This document shows positions 1 to 12,716 of a stretch of 64,000 nt of DNA, piece after piece; within the stretch, counting starts at the first letter, position 1; every line of letters starts with the position of its first letter. The DNA is from Manduca sexta (taxonomy: Eukaryota; Arthropoda; Insecta; Lepidoptera; Sphingidae): contig NC_051120.1 of assembly GCF_014839805.1 (NCBI RefSeq), positions 1,240,001-1,304,000 of the forward strand, read 5' to 3'. The translations under genes were made by a program, and so were the position numbers. Under the pieces are notes generated by a model. The model was not told where the DNA came from and did no database searches. It saw nothing but the letters and a program-made list of their open reading frames with translations.

Positions 1-1249
1 ACTGTTGATATACACAGGAAGTATTTTTCTTGTATCCTTGTATTTATGCAGTGGTTCAAGAAGGATCTTCCCTGGAATAAATGTGTCGCTGTGTATGTTT
101 TCGGGTTAAAATGTAGCCTATCTGTTAATGTAGGACAGGGTCTATGTGTGTATCAATTTTCCTCTTAATCCGAACAGCTATTTGTTGGGACCGTTCAAGT
201 ATTACGTAAGGACCTAGTGGTGGGGGTGGGATGGATATATGATACTTTTTTATTTTCGATGAAATGAAAGCCGGAGAGGTCTGAAAGTGATTCACCACCA
301 ATATTTATTTAATAATTATTATTATTTTTTAACTATAAAAGCATCGATTTGGTAAACAACTCGAGTTCAAATTTCATACAGCACTCGGTTAATTTAAAAC
401 TGTAGTCATATAAGAATAGGTATCTAGTTAACACAATTCAACATCCGTTTCATAATGATAAATTCGTCTCATATTCGAGCAAGGACGATTGAGCAGGTTT
501 CCAACTGTTACAAATTCAATTAATTTAGCTTTGCATTCTCGTACCTAGGTATTTACGAAACTATTTTTTACTCTTGTCTTGCTAGTCTACATTTTCTTGG
601 GCTTCAGTGCGCTTAACATCGACAGAAGTTACTTTGGCTAGAACACCAAACAGACAGACATAGTCTATCCGAAATTCTTTCGCGTCATGGCAATCTTTGT
701 TTCTGGCATTTTATGAGTCAAGCTAATGAAACCAAATGCCACTTTGTCAGCTACAAATTTTAATTACATAGTAAAGCATTGGAGTTTCGTTCTTGGTAGT
801 CCTAGTAATCAATAATATAGGAACACAAAGTGCACATAGACAAAACAACGGCTGCTTGGTGTAATAGATAATGGTCTTCGGAGGTATAATACAAAAAACC
901 AATAGCATCTATAAAGCGAATTGCTGTATCATAAGATTCAAATTCAAATAACTTTTTTAAGTTGATCAATTTGTCTATCTAATTGTACCTAGTAAAATAA
1001 TAAATGCTCTATTTCCGAGCCGATGCACTAGACGCACATACGCCTATGAGGCTATACGACACGTCATAATAGTTTTATTAAGTTATACGGGCATGTGGGC
1101 CGGTAAACAGAACCATAAATCATGTTTAATGGTTCACTATCTCTCGTACTAATGTATAGATGTATATTGTGCATAAATTAATTAACGTTTGTATAGATTT
1201 CTTCCGTGCGTATTTATATAAGTTATAAACAATAATAATCTTATCTTAC

Positions 1250-1345
1250 TTTACTAATATTATAAAACCACAGGTTTGTCTGATCACGATAAACTCAAAA
1301 ACTACCGAATAGATTTTGATACGATTTTTACCAATGAACGAAGTG
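1250..1345 (+). repeat. Family E repeat fragment
   Basis: The stretch 'tactaatattataaa' followed by 'aaactcaaaaactaccgaat' and 'ttttgatacga' is the opening of a dispersed element that recurs near 14.6 kb and 48.1 kb in this window. Such short remnants are very common in lepidopteran genomes. This copy is truncated and diverged. Confidence 0.5.
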
Positions 1346-1485
1346 ATTCAAGAGGAAGGTTCCAGTGTATAATTCATTTATGATTTGTATCTACAACAGA
1401 CATATAATTAGGCATATAATTATATGAGATACTTAATACTAGTATTTTCAGGGGTACCCAAATTAGGCACAGCCTATATCTTAGA

Positions 1486-1572
1486 CTAACTGGTGGACTA
1501 AGACCTAATCCTTCTTAGTAGTAGAGGAAACCCAGCTATGGGACAGTATATAATACAGGCCTCATATATCTT
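1486..1572 (+). repeat. Family B SINE, 3' fragment
   Basis: Contains 'ggtggactaagacctaatcc', 'agtagtagaggaaaccc' and 'agtatataatacaggcctca', which match in order the 3' third of the family B SINE seen complete at 54653-54972. The tRNA-like head is absent, as in a 5'-truncated or decayed copy. Confidence 0.65.
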
Positions 1573-2327
1573 GGGCTACCAGTGATAAAGTTGTTCATTA
1601 TTGTTCATAAATTTATTGAAAACATAATAATCTATTATTATACGTTTATAATATGACACTGATCGCGCCTACCTCAATATATCTGACCTACAGATTATAT
1701 CGCAGAATTCTTGCGAAGAATCCTTTGCATAAATGATGCAATAAGGACACATTGTCTTTTATAATATCACGCATTGTTATTGCGCAGTACTTTGCGTTAT
1801 CATGTTTAACACAATAGTAATGTATAGACTTACATTTTCAGAATCGGATGTCCTAATAGATTAAAACGTGTTTAAATGGGATATGATTGAGACAAGAATG
1901 TTTCACGCTCACTTGAAGATGCCTTTCTAGGACTACGATAGGCTGATTGAAGTGTGGATTAAAAACAAATTTTAACTGGCAGCCTTGTTGCAATTTGACA
2001 GAGAACAAATCACTGTTCCATATTTCGTCGGTCACAGAGTAGCACATAGCAGCGATTATGACAGAGTAGCAATATGTCTTTTATAGTTAATACCAATATA
2101 AAGGAGAAAAGTAAGGAATTGGGATGGGTGACTTATTTAATTATGCTATATGCTATTTGCATCCCAAAAACGTTGAAACAAGCTAGTTTGTTTTTCAAAC
2201 ACGCCGGCATACTAGGGTAAATATTTTACAAAGTTCGATTGTAACAATTATTTAATACGTAAGGTCAAAAGCAAAGAAAAAAAGCTTTTTCGTAAAACCG
2301 CCAACAAAAGTGGTTTAAAAATAGAGC

Positions 2328-2435
2328 GCATGCGAGTATTCGTTTCATCTCTTTCTTTCGCGGTTTCCTAATTCCCGATGACGTCATAAAGATATTATTT
2401 CGTTTTTAGACATCTCCTTCCATCGGCTTAAAAGC
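2328..2435. repeat. Dispersed repeat J, copy 1
   Basis: The block runs through 'cgtttcatctctttctttcg', 'tcctaattcccgatgacgtc' and 'tttttagacatctcc'. A diverged copy with the same order of blocks is at 32722-32840 on the same strand. The shared core is 'tcctaattc', then 'atgacgtca', then 'gacatctc' about 45 bp later. The family is not recognised; a non-autonomous DNA element is possible. Confidence 0.45.
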
Positions 2436-2528
2436 TTATTTTAAACAAAATTATGATCGTGCTTTTTGTAATTAAAAAGGACGACATATTTTGATAATAT
2501 TAATAAAAAACTTAGTAACATACCCTAT

Positions 2529-2800
2529 AGTCCATATTATTTATATAACCCGATTCCTGTCGACTTCCCTTTATGTACAATCTAATTATCATTAGAGTGA
2601 CTTGCAATCGCATTCCTTGAAAAAATAAATAAATATTTATTTTTGTATATTTTAACCTCTGTAAGTCTGATTTGTAATAAACTATTTGAATTTGAATTTT
2701 TGAATTTATGCATATCAGCATCTATATGTTGTGTCGGATTCCCTTTCAAAAAATCTTACCTTTTGCCACTATAGTCTATTATATCGACTTGCAAGGACTA
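2529..2800. repeat. Dispersed repeat K, copy 1, interrupted by an insertion
   Basis: Shares with 25880-26050 the ordered blocks 'gtccatat', 'cgattcctg', 'aatctaattatcattaga', 'cgcat', 'ttatgc' and 'gtgtcgg'. Relative to that copy, this one has about 90 extra bases between 'cgcat' and 'ttatgc'. The extra bases are listed as a nested insertion. Confidence 0.55.
2615..2704 (+). mobile_element. Nested LINE 3'-tail-like insertion
   Basis: About 90 bp that interrupt repeat K. The segment runs from 'aaaaaataaataaatattta' to 'gtaataaactatttgaattt' and ends in a short (TTTGAA)-type reiteration. Such tails are typical of severely 5'-truncated jockey/CR1-like non-LTR retrotransposons. The insertion ends share only a few bases, so a target duplication cannot be proven. 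Confidence 0.4.
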
Positions 2801-3147
2801 AACAACTCTTGTCAGTCAACATTTTTCTAGAACCTATTCAACTTAATGTCAGTACAGCGTGGTCATTTGCCGTACAAAGAACGAACGTCTTTGGAAATAA
2901 AATTCAACATTGCACTATTGCCTGAGTGAATATGTTCTCACTCCCACAAATACATGAAGGCTTTATTTAAGTAAAATTTATTCAAATCACATTCATTTTG
3001 CGATATACCTTCTCTCAGCAAGGTGAGCGACATATTAACATAGCTCGGACATACTAGCGGTATGCATAATAAATACTGTTATTTTTACCTGGCTGATGTA
3101 ATTTTTGCGATATTTTAGATTATGTTATTTTTTTATCACATGACACG

Positions 3148-3336
3148 GCTGTGAGGACTCGGGATCGAATCCCGGGTCGGGCAGTGATTCTAATAAGTAT
3201 CAGTCTGGAGTCAGAAATTTGTTCCCGATGTGTCTATAGCCTTGGTGTAGTGGGACGAAATACACGGGCGAAAAGTGAGTGCGTGAGTTGGACTTCTGCT
3301 TACCTCGTTGACGATAAAGGCGTGATGTGTATTTGT
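3148..3336 (+). repeat. Family A SINE, 5'-truncated copy
   Basis: Starts within the tRNA-like box B ('gggatcgaatcccgggtcgg') and continues through 'agtatcagtctggagtc', 'gttcccgatgtg', 'gcgaaaagtgagtg' and 'ataaaggcgtgatg'. This is the order found in the complete copy at 56845-57099. The head with box A is missing. Confidence 0.75.
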
Positions 3337-3793
3337 TTTTGTCATTATTTACGAGGTGAAAACATATCGATTACTTATACAGCCACTGTCTCAGAGTATA
3401 GTATCCAGTAGTAGACTGGCTGTTCTTTATGTCAAACAGTACCTAATGCTTGGAAAGTAGTAAAGTGTGGACTTTTCTTCTTCTTTCTTTTATACGTTTG
3501 TATAGGACATAAGCAGTAGGTAAATACGCCTATTATAGTATTGAAAGCAATAGGAATGTTGTTACCTAATTATTTATGGTCATATTAAATTATTAACCTG
3601 AAGAATGCATAAGTAAAAATAAGTGCAACATTAATCTATTTAATAATACTTTTATATTCAAAAAAATTTAAAATTAAATATCTACTTACATTACTTGTAT
3701 AAAATATTTCTATACGGAAGTTGTTTTTTTTTACATACCTACATCATATACTTGCCAGGTGATTGTTAACGTTTAAATATAGTTTAATCCATC

Positions 3794-4105
3794 TTAAGGT
3801 TATAGCTTAAGGTACATTTTTCATACATTTTGTTTCACCTTTAATCTGGGTAACTAAACAAGTATTGACAAGTAAAGAATTTAAATTCATGGATATTTCG
3901 GCCTTTAAAATTTAATACGAAGAATTTTAAAGGCCGAAATATCCATGCATAATAAATATTTTTACGTTTTTCTTTCAACTGCGAGAACTAATCACTAACT
4001 AGACGTGAATTTAAATTCTTTAGGTACTTGTCAATACTTGTTTAGTTACCCAGATTAAAGGTGAAACAAAATGTATGAAAAATGGACCTTAAGCTATAAC
4101 CTTAA
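3794..4105. mobile_element. Foldback MITE-like element with an inner perfect hairpin
   Basis: The left arm 3794-3889 and right arm 4006-4105 are near-perfect reverse complements; reading them together I see one substitution and one 3-nt indel. In the 116-bp centre, 3888-3912 and 3923-3947 form a second, perfect 25-bp stem around a 10-nt loop. Length, AT-richness and long terminal inverted repeats fit a non-autonomous DNA transposon. No clear target-site duplication is visible. It sits about 320 bp upstream of the candidate first exon. The high arm identity suggests a recent origin or gene-conversion-like repair. Confidence 0.75.
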
Positions 4106-4419
4106 CCAATACCTACCTACTTACTTATTATTAATACACTGGCATTTGTTTAGCAAACATATTATGTAAGTATAATTTCGGTATTTTAACATCCAGATCG
4201 TTAAGACACTTCTTATTTAAAAATGTGCGATTTTGGTTTATTGCTTACTAGTCCTGGATCAGGTAAGTATTTACAGGCTTATTTTCTTTTTTTGCAAATA
4301 TTTATTTATTAACTAAGTACTGTTAGGTTATTAAATCATTAAAATATCTTTCGGTTCGGCACTAATCTTAGGATTAAGCAGCACGAGCTAGTCAATACAA
4401 ATGTAGGTTCCACAAATCC

Positions 4420-4785
4420 GCACTAGCGTCGGAATGTACAGCAGAGAGTGGAGATCGCGCGACGTGACGTTTCGTTTCACCGTGCTCCGCTTGTGGCGCT
4501 TACAGCGCTCGCCGCGCCGCGCTATGGCCGGTCACCGGTGCTATTGCTAGTTCGTCGCGCCGCGTCGCGCATTCTGCACGTACGTTAGGGAGTCGTCGCT
4601 GCCCGTACTCGCAAACCGACCATCGCATATAGAACTAACCAGTGAAATAACACAATTAAACACCAACATCCGTGCATAAACCCTACAGTGCCCAACAGTG
4701 AACTGGACGTGTTTGTAACAGTGACTTGTCTAAACAACAGCAAAAAACGTAATCTTCTAAGCATCTCCGGGCTGTCCCTCGTCGC
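4420..4785 (+). promoter_or_regulatory. Candidate promoter and non-coding first exon (5' UTR)
   Basis: Seen: about 4420-4620 is sharply more GC- and CpG-rich than anything nearby, with a CRE-like half site (TGACGT, 4465-4470). It grades into an A/C-rich, ATG-poor stretch (4620-4785) of the kind common in insect 5' UTRs, and ends at a consensus donor, GTGAGT at 4786-4791. One tiny upstream frame (4524-4550, 8 codons) is the only ATG frame I noticed in the core; no long coding frame crosses the donor. Inference: this is the transcription start region and first, untranslated exon of a + strand gene with coding exons beyond this window. The exact start site is not resolved; I see no convincing TATA box, and an Inr/DPE pair cannot be fixed by eye. 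The gene's identity cannot be told from here. Confidence 0.55.
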
Positions 4786-4791
4786 GTGAGT
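4786..4791 (+). other. Candidate 5' splice donor
   Basis: The sequence 'ctcgtcgc|gtgagtatttt' matches the GTRAGT donor consensus. It follows directly after the 5'-UTR-like stretch and precedes an abrupt fall to AT-rich intron-like sequence. Confidence 0.55.
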
Positions 4792-7700
4792 ATTTTAAAG
4801 TTATTTTAACTGTACTTTCCATGGTTTGTCGCGCCAGTTATGCTATGTGTAGAAATGTTCGCGGAAAAATATTGTGCGTCCATAGAGTTGGATTGTGGAT
4901 GCTTTTTTGTGTCGAAGTAGGTCGCGTTTCGAAATTTGAATTTGGAACAAGCTAGTAACTGGCCGATTTTAGATGCAGGCCCGTTCGAGGATTAGCAGAG
5001 GAAAGCTGTCGCTCCCGAAACCGGTTGGATTAGCATTTGTTTTTTGCAAATCACTTCATATTTTGGAGGGTCCAGGGGCCTTATTCTCTATCCCGCACGT
5101 TATTTTGACAGTGTGTAACAAGCACGGACCACAACGCATCATGTTTAGGATCATAGAAATTTGGCTTACAGAATACCATTCCACGCACATTTCTCGAAGA
5201 TAACATGACACGGCCGCGTTACGCGTTTACACTATCATACAGAATAAGGGCCCAGATTTTGTTTTAAACCTAAGAATAATATTTATGCGTAAGTACTTAC
5301 CTAGTAGACAAAATGTAAGATGGAACAGCGCTGTCCAAGATGTTCAACAACGGCGTCGTCAGCGGGTGAGGCTGGTAGATGATGCGGAACTTGACGAGAC
5401 TCATTATAATTTGTATTGTACCTGTACAAAAAGACTAGGTTCTTCAACTAATTTGTTGTCCAAGGACAACCTACATGGAATTAACGACTGATTTAAACAT
5501 TATTACTTCTACCCACATGTCTAACACCTCTAATTTATACTACCTAGCTACTAAGCATCTACCTACCTAGTTTGAATCTTAGTAGATATAAGTACGTACT
5601 CATTATGGTTAGATATTATTTCACTAGTACATTTTTGTAGACTATTTGTTCAAGAGATGTGTAGAGGTCGGACATTTAGTGGCTGAATATAAAAAAAAAC
5701 GTTACCTACTGTAATAAAGTAATTACAGCTTACCTACCTACTAGACCAGGAGCGTATAAAACGCAATTATTAATTGTGTGTAGGTAGATAGCTAAAATAA
5801 GTAAAACTAACGTCAGGTTAGATAGATATAAATAAGCAAATCTTAAAATTAGATAATGCATTATCTGAATAATAATTAACACACAAAACATCGGAAACAA
5901 ACAAAACTGAACCTTTATTTTGGTGGCGGAACACGTCCATAGCCTTGTCTATGTTTACTTATTTTATAAAACAAACAAAAGACGGCTGGCTTATGAAAAT
6001 GAAGATAAGTCTGAAGCCAACATGAAACATAATCAGCTATGTTGTGAATGTTAAAATAGTACAAATCAGTACAATAGAGAAATTGAACGACATTCACAAT
6101 AGAATTGTCGGCCTGTCAGCACACCATGACAATGACTCGATAAAAACTTAATTAATTCAACGAACGAATGATTTTAATTTTAGAACGATCTCGAAAGATT
6201 TAAATAATCTTTATTATAGCGAAATAAAATAAATGGCATTATGTTAACGGCCAGTAAAATTAAGTACTTCTTTGTGGGACAACTGACTAGAAGTTTATTT
6301 TTTATTTGGTAAATAGTTATACTTAAGTACATTTTTTTGCCATGTAGCGAGCCTCATAAAACCTTTTTAGACCATTGCCTTTGCCGGTTGTAGCTAAAGT
6401 TAACTGGCTACCGCTATTTAATTCCAGTATGCAAAAACATTACGAACTTTCCATAAAAGGTTAAATAAATAGGAGCGATTATCTTGATAGCGAATAACCT
6501 CAAATTTGTTTGCTTCTCAACGGTATCGGTATATTTGTTATAAAAAAAATATGGGCGAGCCCCATATGCATGATGCATCTTTCTTTGTAATATTTTTACG
6601 ACCACCTGGCTGACATTAACCCCTCTTTTCTAACCTCCGCGAACCGCGCAAGCGTATTTAAAAAAAAAAAAACAGTGTTGATTGACATAGGCCAAGGAAG
6701 TTCTATTATACCATCGGTACATAGTGTTAGTAAACAAAAAATATCTGGCTAAATAAAAAAACAAAACAAATGTAAACGAAGCAAAACCACAATACCATTT
6801 TAGCAGAATATTTACGAAATTGTGCGCAAAAACTGTATTAAAATCGCCTTGACATGGCGGATTCGTTGTGAAATAATTTACATTGTTAATTTTTGTTACC
6901 ATTTCATATTCTAGCTGTTTATGCTTACATAACGTCGGATAGAAAGTATTCTTAATTAAATTATGAAATTTCTTTTGCAAAATATTAATATATGCAAATG
7001 TTTTCTTAACGGTATCGTGGGTCAAATGTCTTAATTCTTGTCTTGTTTCGATGTTTTGATATCTGTGATGTGTAATATGTCCTGGGCAAGAACTACTTCC
7101 ACAGACAAGAAATTAATTCAAATTCTCGTAAGATTGAAAATGTAATTTCGAAAAACATTTTGAAATTCCTTATGAGATTGAAATATTGAGAATAACGCTT
7201 TTATATTCAACACTATTTAATAAAACGCTTTAGACTTTAGAGTAGGTAATGTAATCTTTTGTTATTTAGACAATTAGCAACAATAAAACTAAATTCAAAT
7301 GTCAACAAGCGCCAGATGTTATGAAATAAAAACCTTACAAAGGTTTAATACGAATCCAATCTGTCAAGTCTAATCACCAGTAATGAACAAATACCAAAAA
7401 TAGTGTAACACCAAACCCGTGTTCATTAACACATGTCCTGCCCCGGTGTGTTCAAATAGAACATCGGAAATCATAACAAACCACCCTCCGGTTGTTCTTT
7501 GACACTGCGTTTTATTTTTAGATTTAAACGTAAATATTTGTGTTACAATTTGGTTGGCTGCGTTGTTACCTTTGCCTGCTTATTGTTTTGAGATGAATGT
7601 TCTTAGAGTTCAGATTTTAGAAGCAATTTAATTTCGAATTGTATTTAATAATTTTTGTCCACTTTTTCTTTCATATGGACTTATTTTGTTCCAATGTAGG

Positions 7701-8195
7701 GTAGGCGCAGCGCCCTTTTTTAAGCTTAACATAAACATTTAACTTTAAAGCTATTTTACCATCATAAAATCATGACATTCACGTATTCCGTGAGTATACT
7801 CCAACAAACAAAATAATTAAGTCCTTTTCATACTCCACAAGAAAGTCCTAAATATCTAATCATACTTATCCTCTATATATAGTGCAATATATAGAATACG
7901 TCATACTTTGCCACAATTTTCTTTACTAACAATTTTAATTAGAAATTAAGACAGACCGGCGCGATACTGGCGCCTTCTGAAGGCGAAATTTCTCCTTAAT
8001 CAACATTTTATATTAGGTGTCTTAAATTTATGTTAGACTAGGACTACAACGTAGGTATTAGAACATTGTAACTGCCCGGATGGCAATATATAAATGATAT
8101 TTGTGTCTACAGGAAGATCATAAGATCTCACGTCTTACTAGATGAGCGTGTCTTGATTACGCGTTTCAAGGTTAGGTAATTGGACTGGAGAACTA
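4792..8195 (+). other. Probable intron, no features seen
   Basis: AT-rich sequence with 'tacctacctac'-type simple motifs around 5.5-5.8 kb. The longest frame (6630-7025, minus strand, 131 codons) is rich in F, N, K and Y and includes a poly-F run translated from a homopolymer, so it looks like chance. No repeat family found elsewhere in the window is obvious here. Confidence 0.4.
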
Positions 8196-8420
8196 TTAGG
8201 TCTAGCGGTATGCTCCATTGCTCTAGTAGAAGCTTGGATCGTATTTAAAGTCTTCGATTCGATTCCCAGGAGGTTAAGGATGTAGAAGTAAGAGTATAGA
8301 CTTGGTATTCCTTATGTCGTAATGGATATTCAAGGTTAGTACAGTGTAGCTCCTACCCTTCCAGGGGTAAAATGGTTTGAGTTTGTGTTACGTCAGTCCT
8401 CAATAGTCTAGTCGCAGATG
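8196..8420 (+). repeat. tRNA-headed SINE-like repeat (diverged)
   Basis: Carries a box-A-like 'tctagcggtatgctcc' and, about 60 bp later, a box-B-like 'cgattcgattcccagg'. It then has a tail with 'gtattccttatgtcg' and 'ctcctacccttccaggggt'. The spacing suits a tRNA-derived SINE, but I see no second full copy in the window. Confidence 0.4.
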
Positions 8421-11254
8421 TGATGTAAATTAGTATTGTCAATAAATAAGATAATTAGTATTTTGTATTTCAGCCAAAATGTCACTCTCGAAGCAATGTT
8501 ATCCCAGACATGTAAGTTCCGCCTTCGTTTGCGTAAATGGATAAAAAAAAGTAATATGACCTCGATGCAGATAAATTACCTACAAATTGATTCAAATAAA
8601 ATAAAAATAAGTAACATTCATACCTAGACATGTTGGTTGTTTAAATACAGATAATCCAACATGAATTAATTACTCGCGTATAAATAGCATAACCGCTAAT
8701 AAATTCATTTTTGTAATAGTTTCTAATTTTAATTTCTACCATGTTATGAATATTTTAATACAGCTAATTTCTAACAAAATGGCCGACTTGAAACAATGTC
8801 AACCGCGTTAAATGGACAAACAATCGTTAAGTAAACGCCTGCTATGATTTATCCAAGGCTAATGCAGTAATTTGCATCGGTCATTAAAACTTTACTTGTC
8901 TGAATAATGAGAGAATGGGTGGATGGTGCGCATGTTAATTTATTGATTATTGTGCGCATGTTTTACTACCCATAGAGCCTTACCATAGACAACAGGGACC
9001 GAGGAGGTTTTACACCTTTATGGCTACTGTCATAATGCCTAATAGGGTAACGGTGTGTTTTGAATTTTTAAGTATGTAAGCAAAGGAAACCTAGTTTTAA
9101 ACTTGTTTTTTGTTTTATTCAATTTGTACCATACATTCAAAATATTCGTTTCATAGTAGTTATATTATGTTAATACTAATTGAAATGGAATATTATATAA
9201 TGTAGGTAGGTAAACTAATAAATATTAATACAACATTTGGCACAGCAAAATTAAACACTGGATCACCTTTATGAGCCACACTTATTAAATAATACATAAC
9301 TTATTGGCACGAATTAAGATGGAATAAGAATAAGAAATACATATTTATCATTTGTAAAGTGTAAAGGTCTTTTTGCCTTTCTATCATCTTTATTTTAATA
9401 CAAATATCCAATTTCAATAATAATTATTAACGCGTTTGTTACCTGACATGTTAGTCACAAAATAGATGTAGGATAACTTCAATTATATTATTATATTATA
9501 TAAATAAAACGAATAACAAGTCGTTTGTTAGCTCTAGAACGTTCTACAAAACCTTAAAAGCAATACAGAAATAAAAAACACACAACTAAAATGGCTTTAT
9601 GAAAAAGAAAATAAAGTGCAAATTCTACCATTCTCCGAGTTTTTTGCGTTGGCAACGAACTGAGACATCATTGTTTTTTGTTTTATATCCAAAATGGCAC
9701 GTGAACATATTTTAATTATGTCCTGTATGCCATTGTTAAGTTTTTGTCAGCTTGTATCTGGCAAACAATCTGGTTTTTGCTTTGGTAGTTTTTTTCCGTC
9801 GGTACTGGCCGACCTTGCTTCGTTCTTGACTTTAGAGGGGCGCTATCAGTTCTTATCATTCGGTCGGATTGATATTTAAGATAATTCAGCCAATATGCAG
9901 CCTCCATTTAGGTGTGGCATGTTTGTGGCCTCTTGAGGTCGAAATTAATTTTCAATGTTTTAATTAATTTGCATTGTTACGCCTAGAGTATAGATTGAAT
10001 AATTTCCAAGTCGCTAGTATTACTCGTTCAAAAATCAAACCAACACTAGCAACAATAATACAATTTTGTTAATACGATCGCATAGAAGTTAGTCTTTGTT
10101 GTATATATTACAGAAATAAGTATGATATGTTATCCAAGAGTTAATTCTGTCGTCGCTTACATTTAGTATGATTAACAATTTCAACAGCATTAATCTGAAA
10201 TACAGGCAAATGGCGTCGTACAGTCTGACATCTGATATGATAAACGTTTTCACCTACATATATTTATGTATGTGCATCGAAACCATTATCGTTTCATTGT
10301 TATGTTTGTTTGACACGATTTTTTCTTGTTTTTCGTGAGGTTGCTAAACGCTGAATGTTATATTTGGCTGTTTGTATCATACTTTGTCTGGGACCGAAAG
10401 CCAAAATCTCTATTTTGTTCTATAAATAAGTTCCAGTTTAGGTGTAATTGCTATGCCCTAAATTGGAATTGAAGACTTAAACTCAAAATTCTGTATTCTA
10501 ATAAGTAAACCCAACTGAGTAGAACAAATAAAAAGCATGAATCTAAAAAAATATAGCTTGAAATTAAAGGTGAAATCTTGATGTAGAATTACACATCCCT
10601 CCAGTGACAGCAATAAGACGTATTTGCTGGTAAAAAAATATTCCAGTGTTAAACCTATCACATGCCTTATGATTGATTTCCGAACATATTTCTTGGAACA
10701 ATATCATAAGATTAAAAAAAAAATAATAATATTGTTGATGTAAATTTTCTTATGGGTCCTTTGTTACCTGAAGTAAATAAATAAATAAAATTTAAAATAC
10801 ATTTGACTAGGCGGGTTTGGCCGCTTGAATACCTATTACAAAGGTCCTTATAACACTAGCGATTTACAGCGCCATCAGAACGGCGCCGGCGCATTCTATT
10901 TAAAAAAACACATTTAGAGTTTCATCATTGCTCTTGGGAGAAAATCAACAACAAAGAAGCCTATGCGTGAATCCAGGACATGGCTAATCCGTATCGAATC
11001 TTCATATCCATAATCCATAGCCGAACTTTATCCAAATCCCTGTAACCTTTACCTCTAACTAACTTCCACCCAAACAAAAAATTTGCCAAACTCGCATAAC
11101 ACACGAAATATATTACAATATTAGTAAGATAAGATGAATCTCTCAATTTACTGTAGTTTTACACCTGGCTAATTTGTAAACTCCCGAGAACCAGAAAAGT
11201 GAAGAATTTGGAGCAATTAACTGAGCTCTTTTAACCGAATTTCTTTTAACGACT
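8421..11254 (+). other. Probable intron, no supported features
   Basis: AT-rich sequence with short simple runs ('taggtaggtaa' near 9205, 'attatattattatatta' near 9485, 'taaataaataaataaaat' near 10772). Small frames around 9.7-9.9 kb on both strands overlap one another and show no family motif. Nothing else is supported. Confidence 0.35.
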
Positions 11255-11400
11255 GTGAGAAGCTGATGTTAATCGATCAGGTTTCCTGGCTGAGTGATTT
11301 ACTGCTCTTCCGCTCGGGGCCCGTTCCCAATTTTATTTGGGTCGCCAGTTCGAATCCGCGTTAACCAGACCACGTCATTTATGAAGAATGTACATATCTG
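11255..11400 (+). repeat. tRNA-like SINE fragment
   Basis: Contains 'ggctgagtgatttactgctc' followed by 'cgccagttcgaatccgcg', which resembles box A and box B of a RNA polymerase III promoter at plausible spacing. A tail starting 'ttaaccagaccacg' follows. Weak, based on the two boxes only. Confidence 0.35.
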
Positions 11401-11549
11401 ATGGTATTGTTCGATAATCAATGGTAAACTGCTCGTTAGGTTGAATATATTTCATGTGGAATCATAAATCACACATTGAAGTCCATAATTATATAGAAAA
11501 AAACTACAGTCTTGTGTTGTTATTGTGAAATGTCCCACTATTTTTGGAC

Positions 11550-11630
11550 CTCATCTACTATTGACAAGGTTTAGGTAGTCGTTCACCACGCTGGCCGCAT
11601 TTGAGTTAGCAAACTTCACTTATCTTTGAA
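11550..11630 (-). repeat. Family B SINE fragment
   Basis: Contains 'caccacgctggccgcattt' and 'aacttcact', the reverse-orientation match to the part of family B around 'ggccagcgtggtggact'. Both ends are lost. Confidence 0.55.
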
Positions 11631-12716
11631 AAAAAAACTTGTACTCTCCTAACTGCTTAGCAAATTTTATCATTAGAAAGAACCTTACCCGCACCAAAGA
11701 TATAATGTAATAAGTAGACACTAAAGTACGTACTATAATTGTAATGTTAAGAAATAAACAATACAGACAATATATTGAAACCATTCAGGTTAATGTTACA
11801 AAATGGTGGGACATTTGCGAATTTAAAATTAACCACACTTAAGCAAATTATTCATGTAATTGACAGACAGGCGTGAAACAAAGAGTCATCAAAATTATAG
11901 GTATACATGTTTTCGAAATGTGCATGGAAGGTTACTGGCTTCGTGAGTAATACTACGCATTTTATATTCACGGGATATTCCTCCTGTATAGAATAAAAAT
12001 AAATCGTTGATGTCATAAAATGTCAATACCTAACTACATATTTAAGTTCGGTCGTGTTTTTACCGACTCCAACAAGGAAGGTATTCCATTTTTGTACCTA
12101 ACCCACCGCCGCACTAGTTAAAATGCTGGACATTATGAGACTTAACATCAAATGCATCAGATGACTAGTATTAGCACAGCGTTGTTATTCGGCCCTAGGA
12201 GAAGCTATTGATCAATTATCATAGTCAGTCACTTCTAAGCTAGCGACTAGCTCCATCCATAAAAACAAACTTTACTTTTAAAATATTACTGCAGATCGTA
12301 TCTACATAGGAAACCATTGTATTTCAATACGATCATTTAGCTTGACGATGTGGTCACCATCCATCATCGTTATCATGCACTTTCACTTGCATTAATCATT
12401 AACACTTTCGGCACTTACCTGGACAATGGTGACTTCCAGCATTGCTTTTATCGGTTCGAGGCGGTGAGATGTGATTTGTATTCTAAGTGGTGGAGAAAAA
12501 GTCGATTATTTGATTGCACCGGTATTATTGGTATTGAGAATTCAATGCTTTGGCATGTTGTAAATTGTTTAATTACTATGCAATAATATTTATTAATCCT
12601 CTAGAGACAAACCAAAGTTGCTGTTATGGTGAAATTTATAGCTCGCGCGGAACGGACGACACGCGTTCTCTTTATAGATAAGGCATATGAAGCAAATTGT
12701 CCTACTATGACGCAGA

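Larger units (their letters stand above)
1..4419. other. Upstream non-coding DNA with repeat fragments
   Basis: AT-rich sequence with no credible coding frame; every open frame here is under 90 codons and has no recognisable domain. It lies upstream of the candidate first exon at 4.4-4.8 kb and is most simply intergenic. It holds several repeat fragments and one foldback, listed separately. I see nothing in 1-1249 or 1573-2320 beyond AT-rich unique-looking DNA. Confidence 0.5.

Noticed and set aside
6630..7025. 131-codon minus-strand frame, the longest without gaps
   Set aside because: Composition follows the AT-rich DNA (F, N, K, Y), it includes a poly-F run from a homopolymer, and no domain or splice context is visible.
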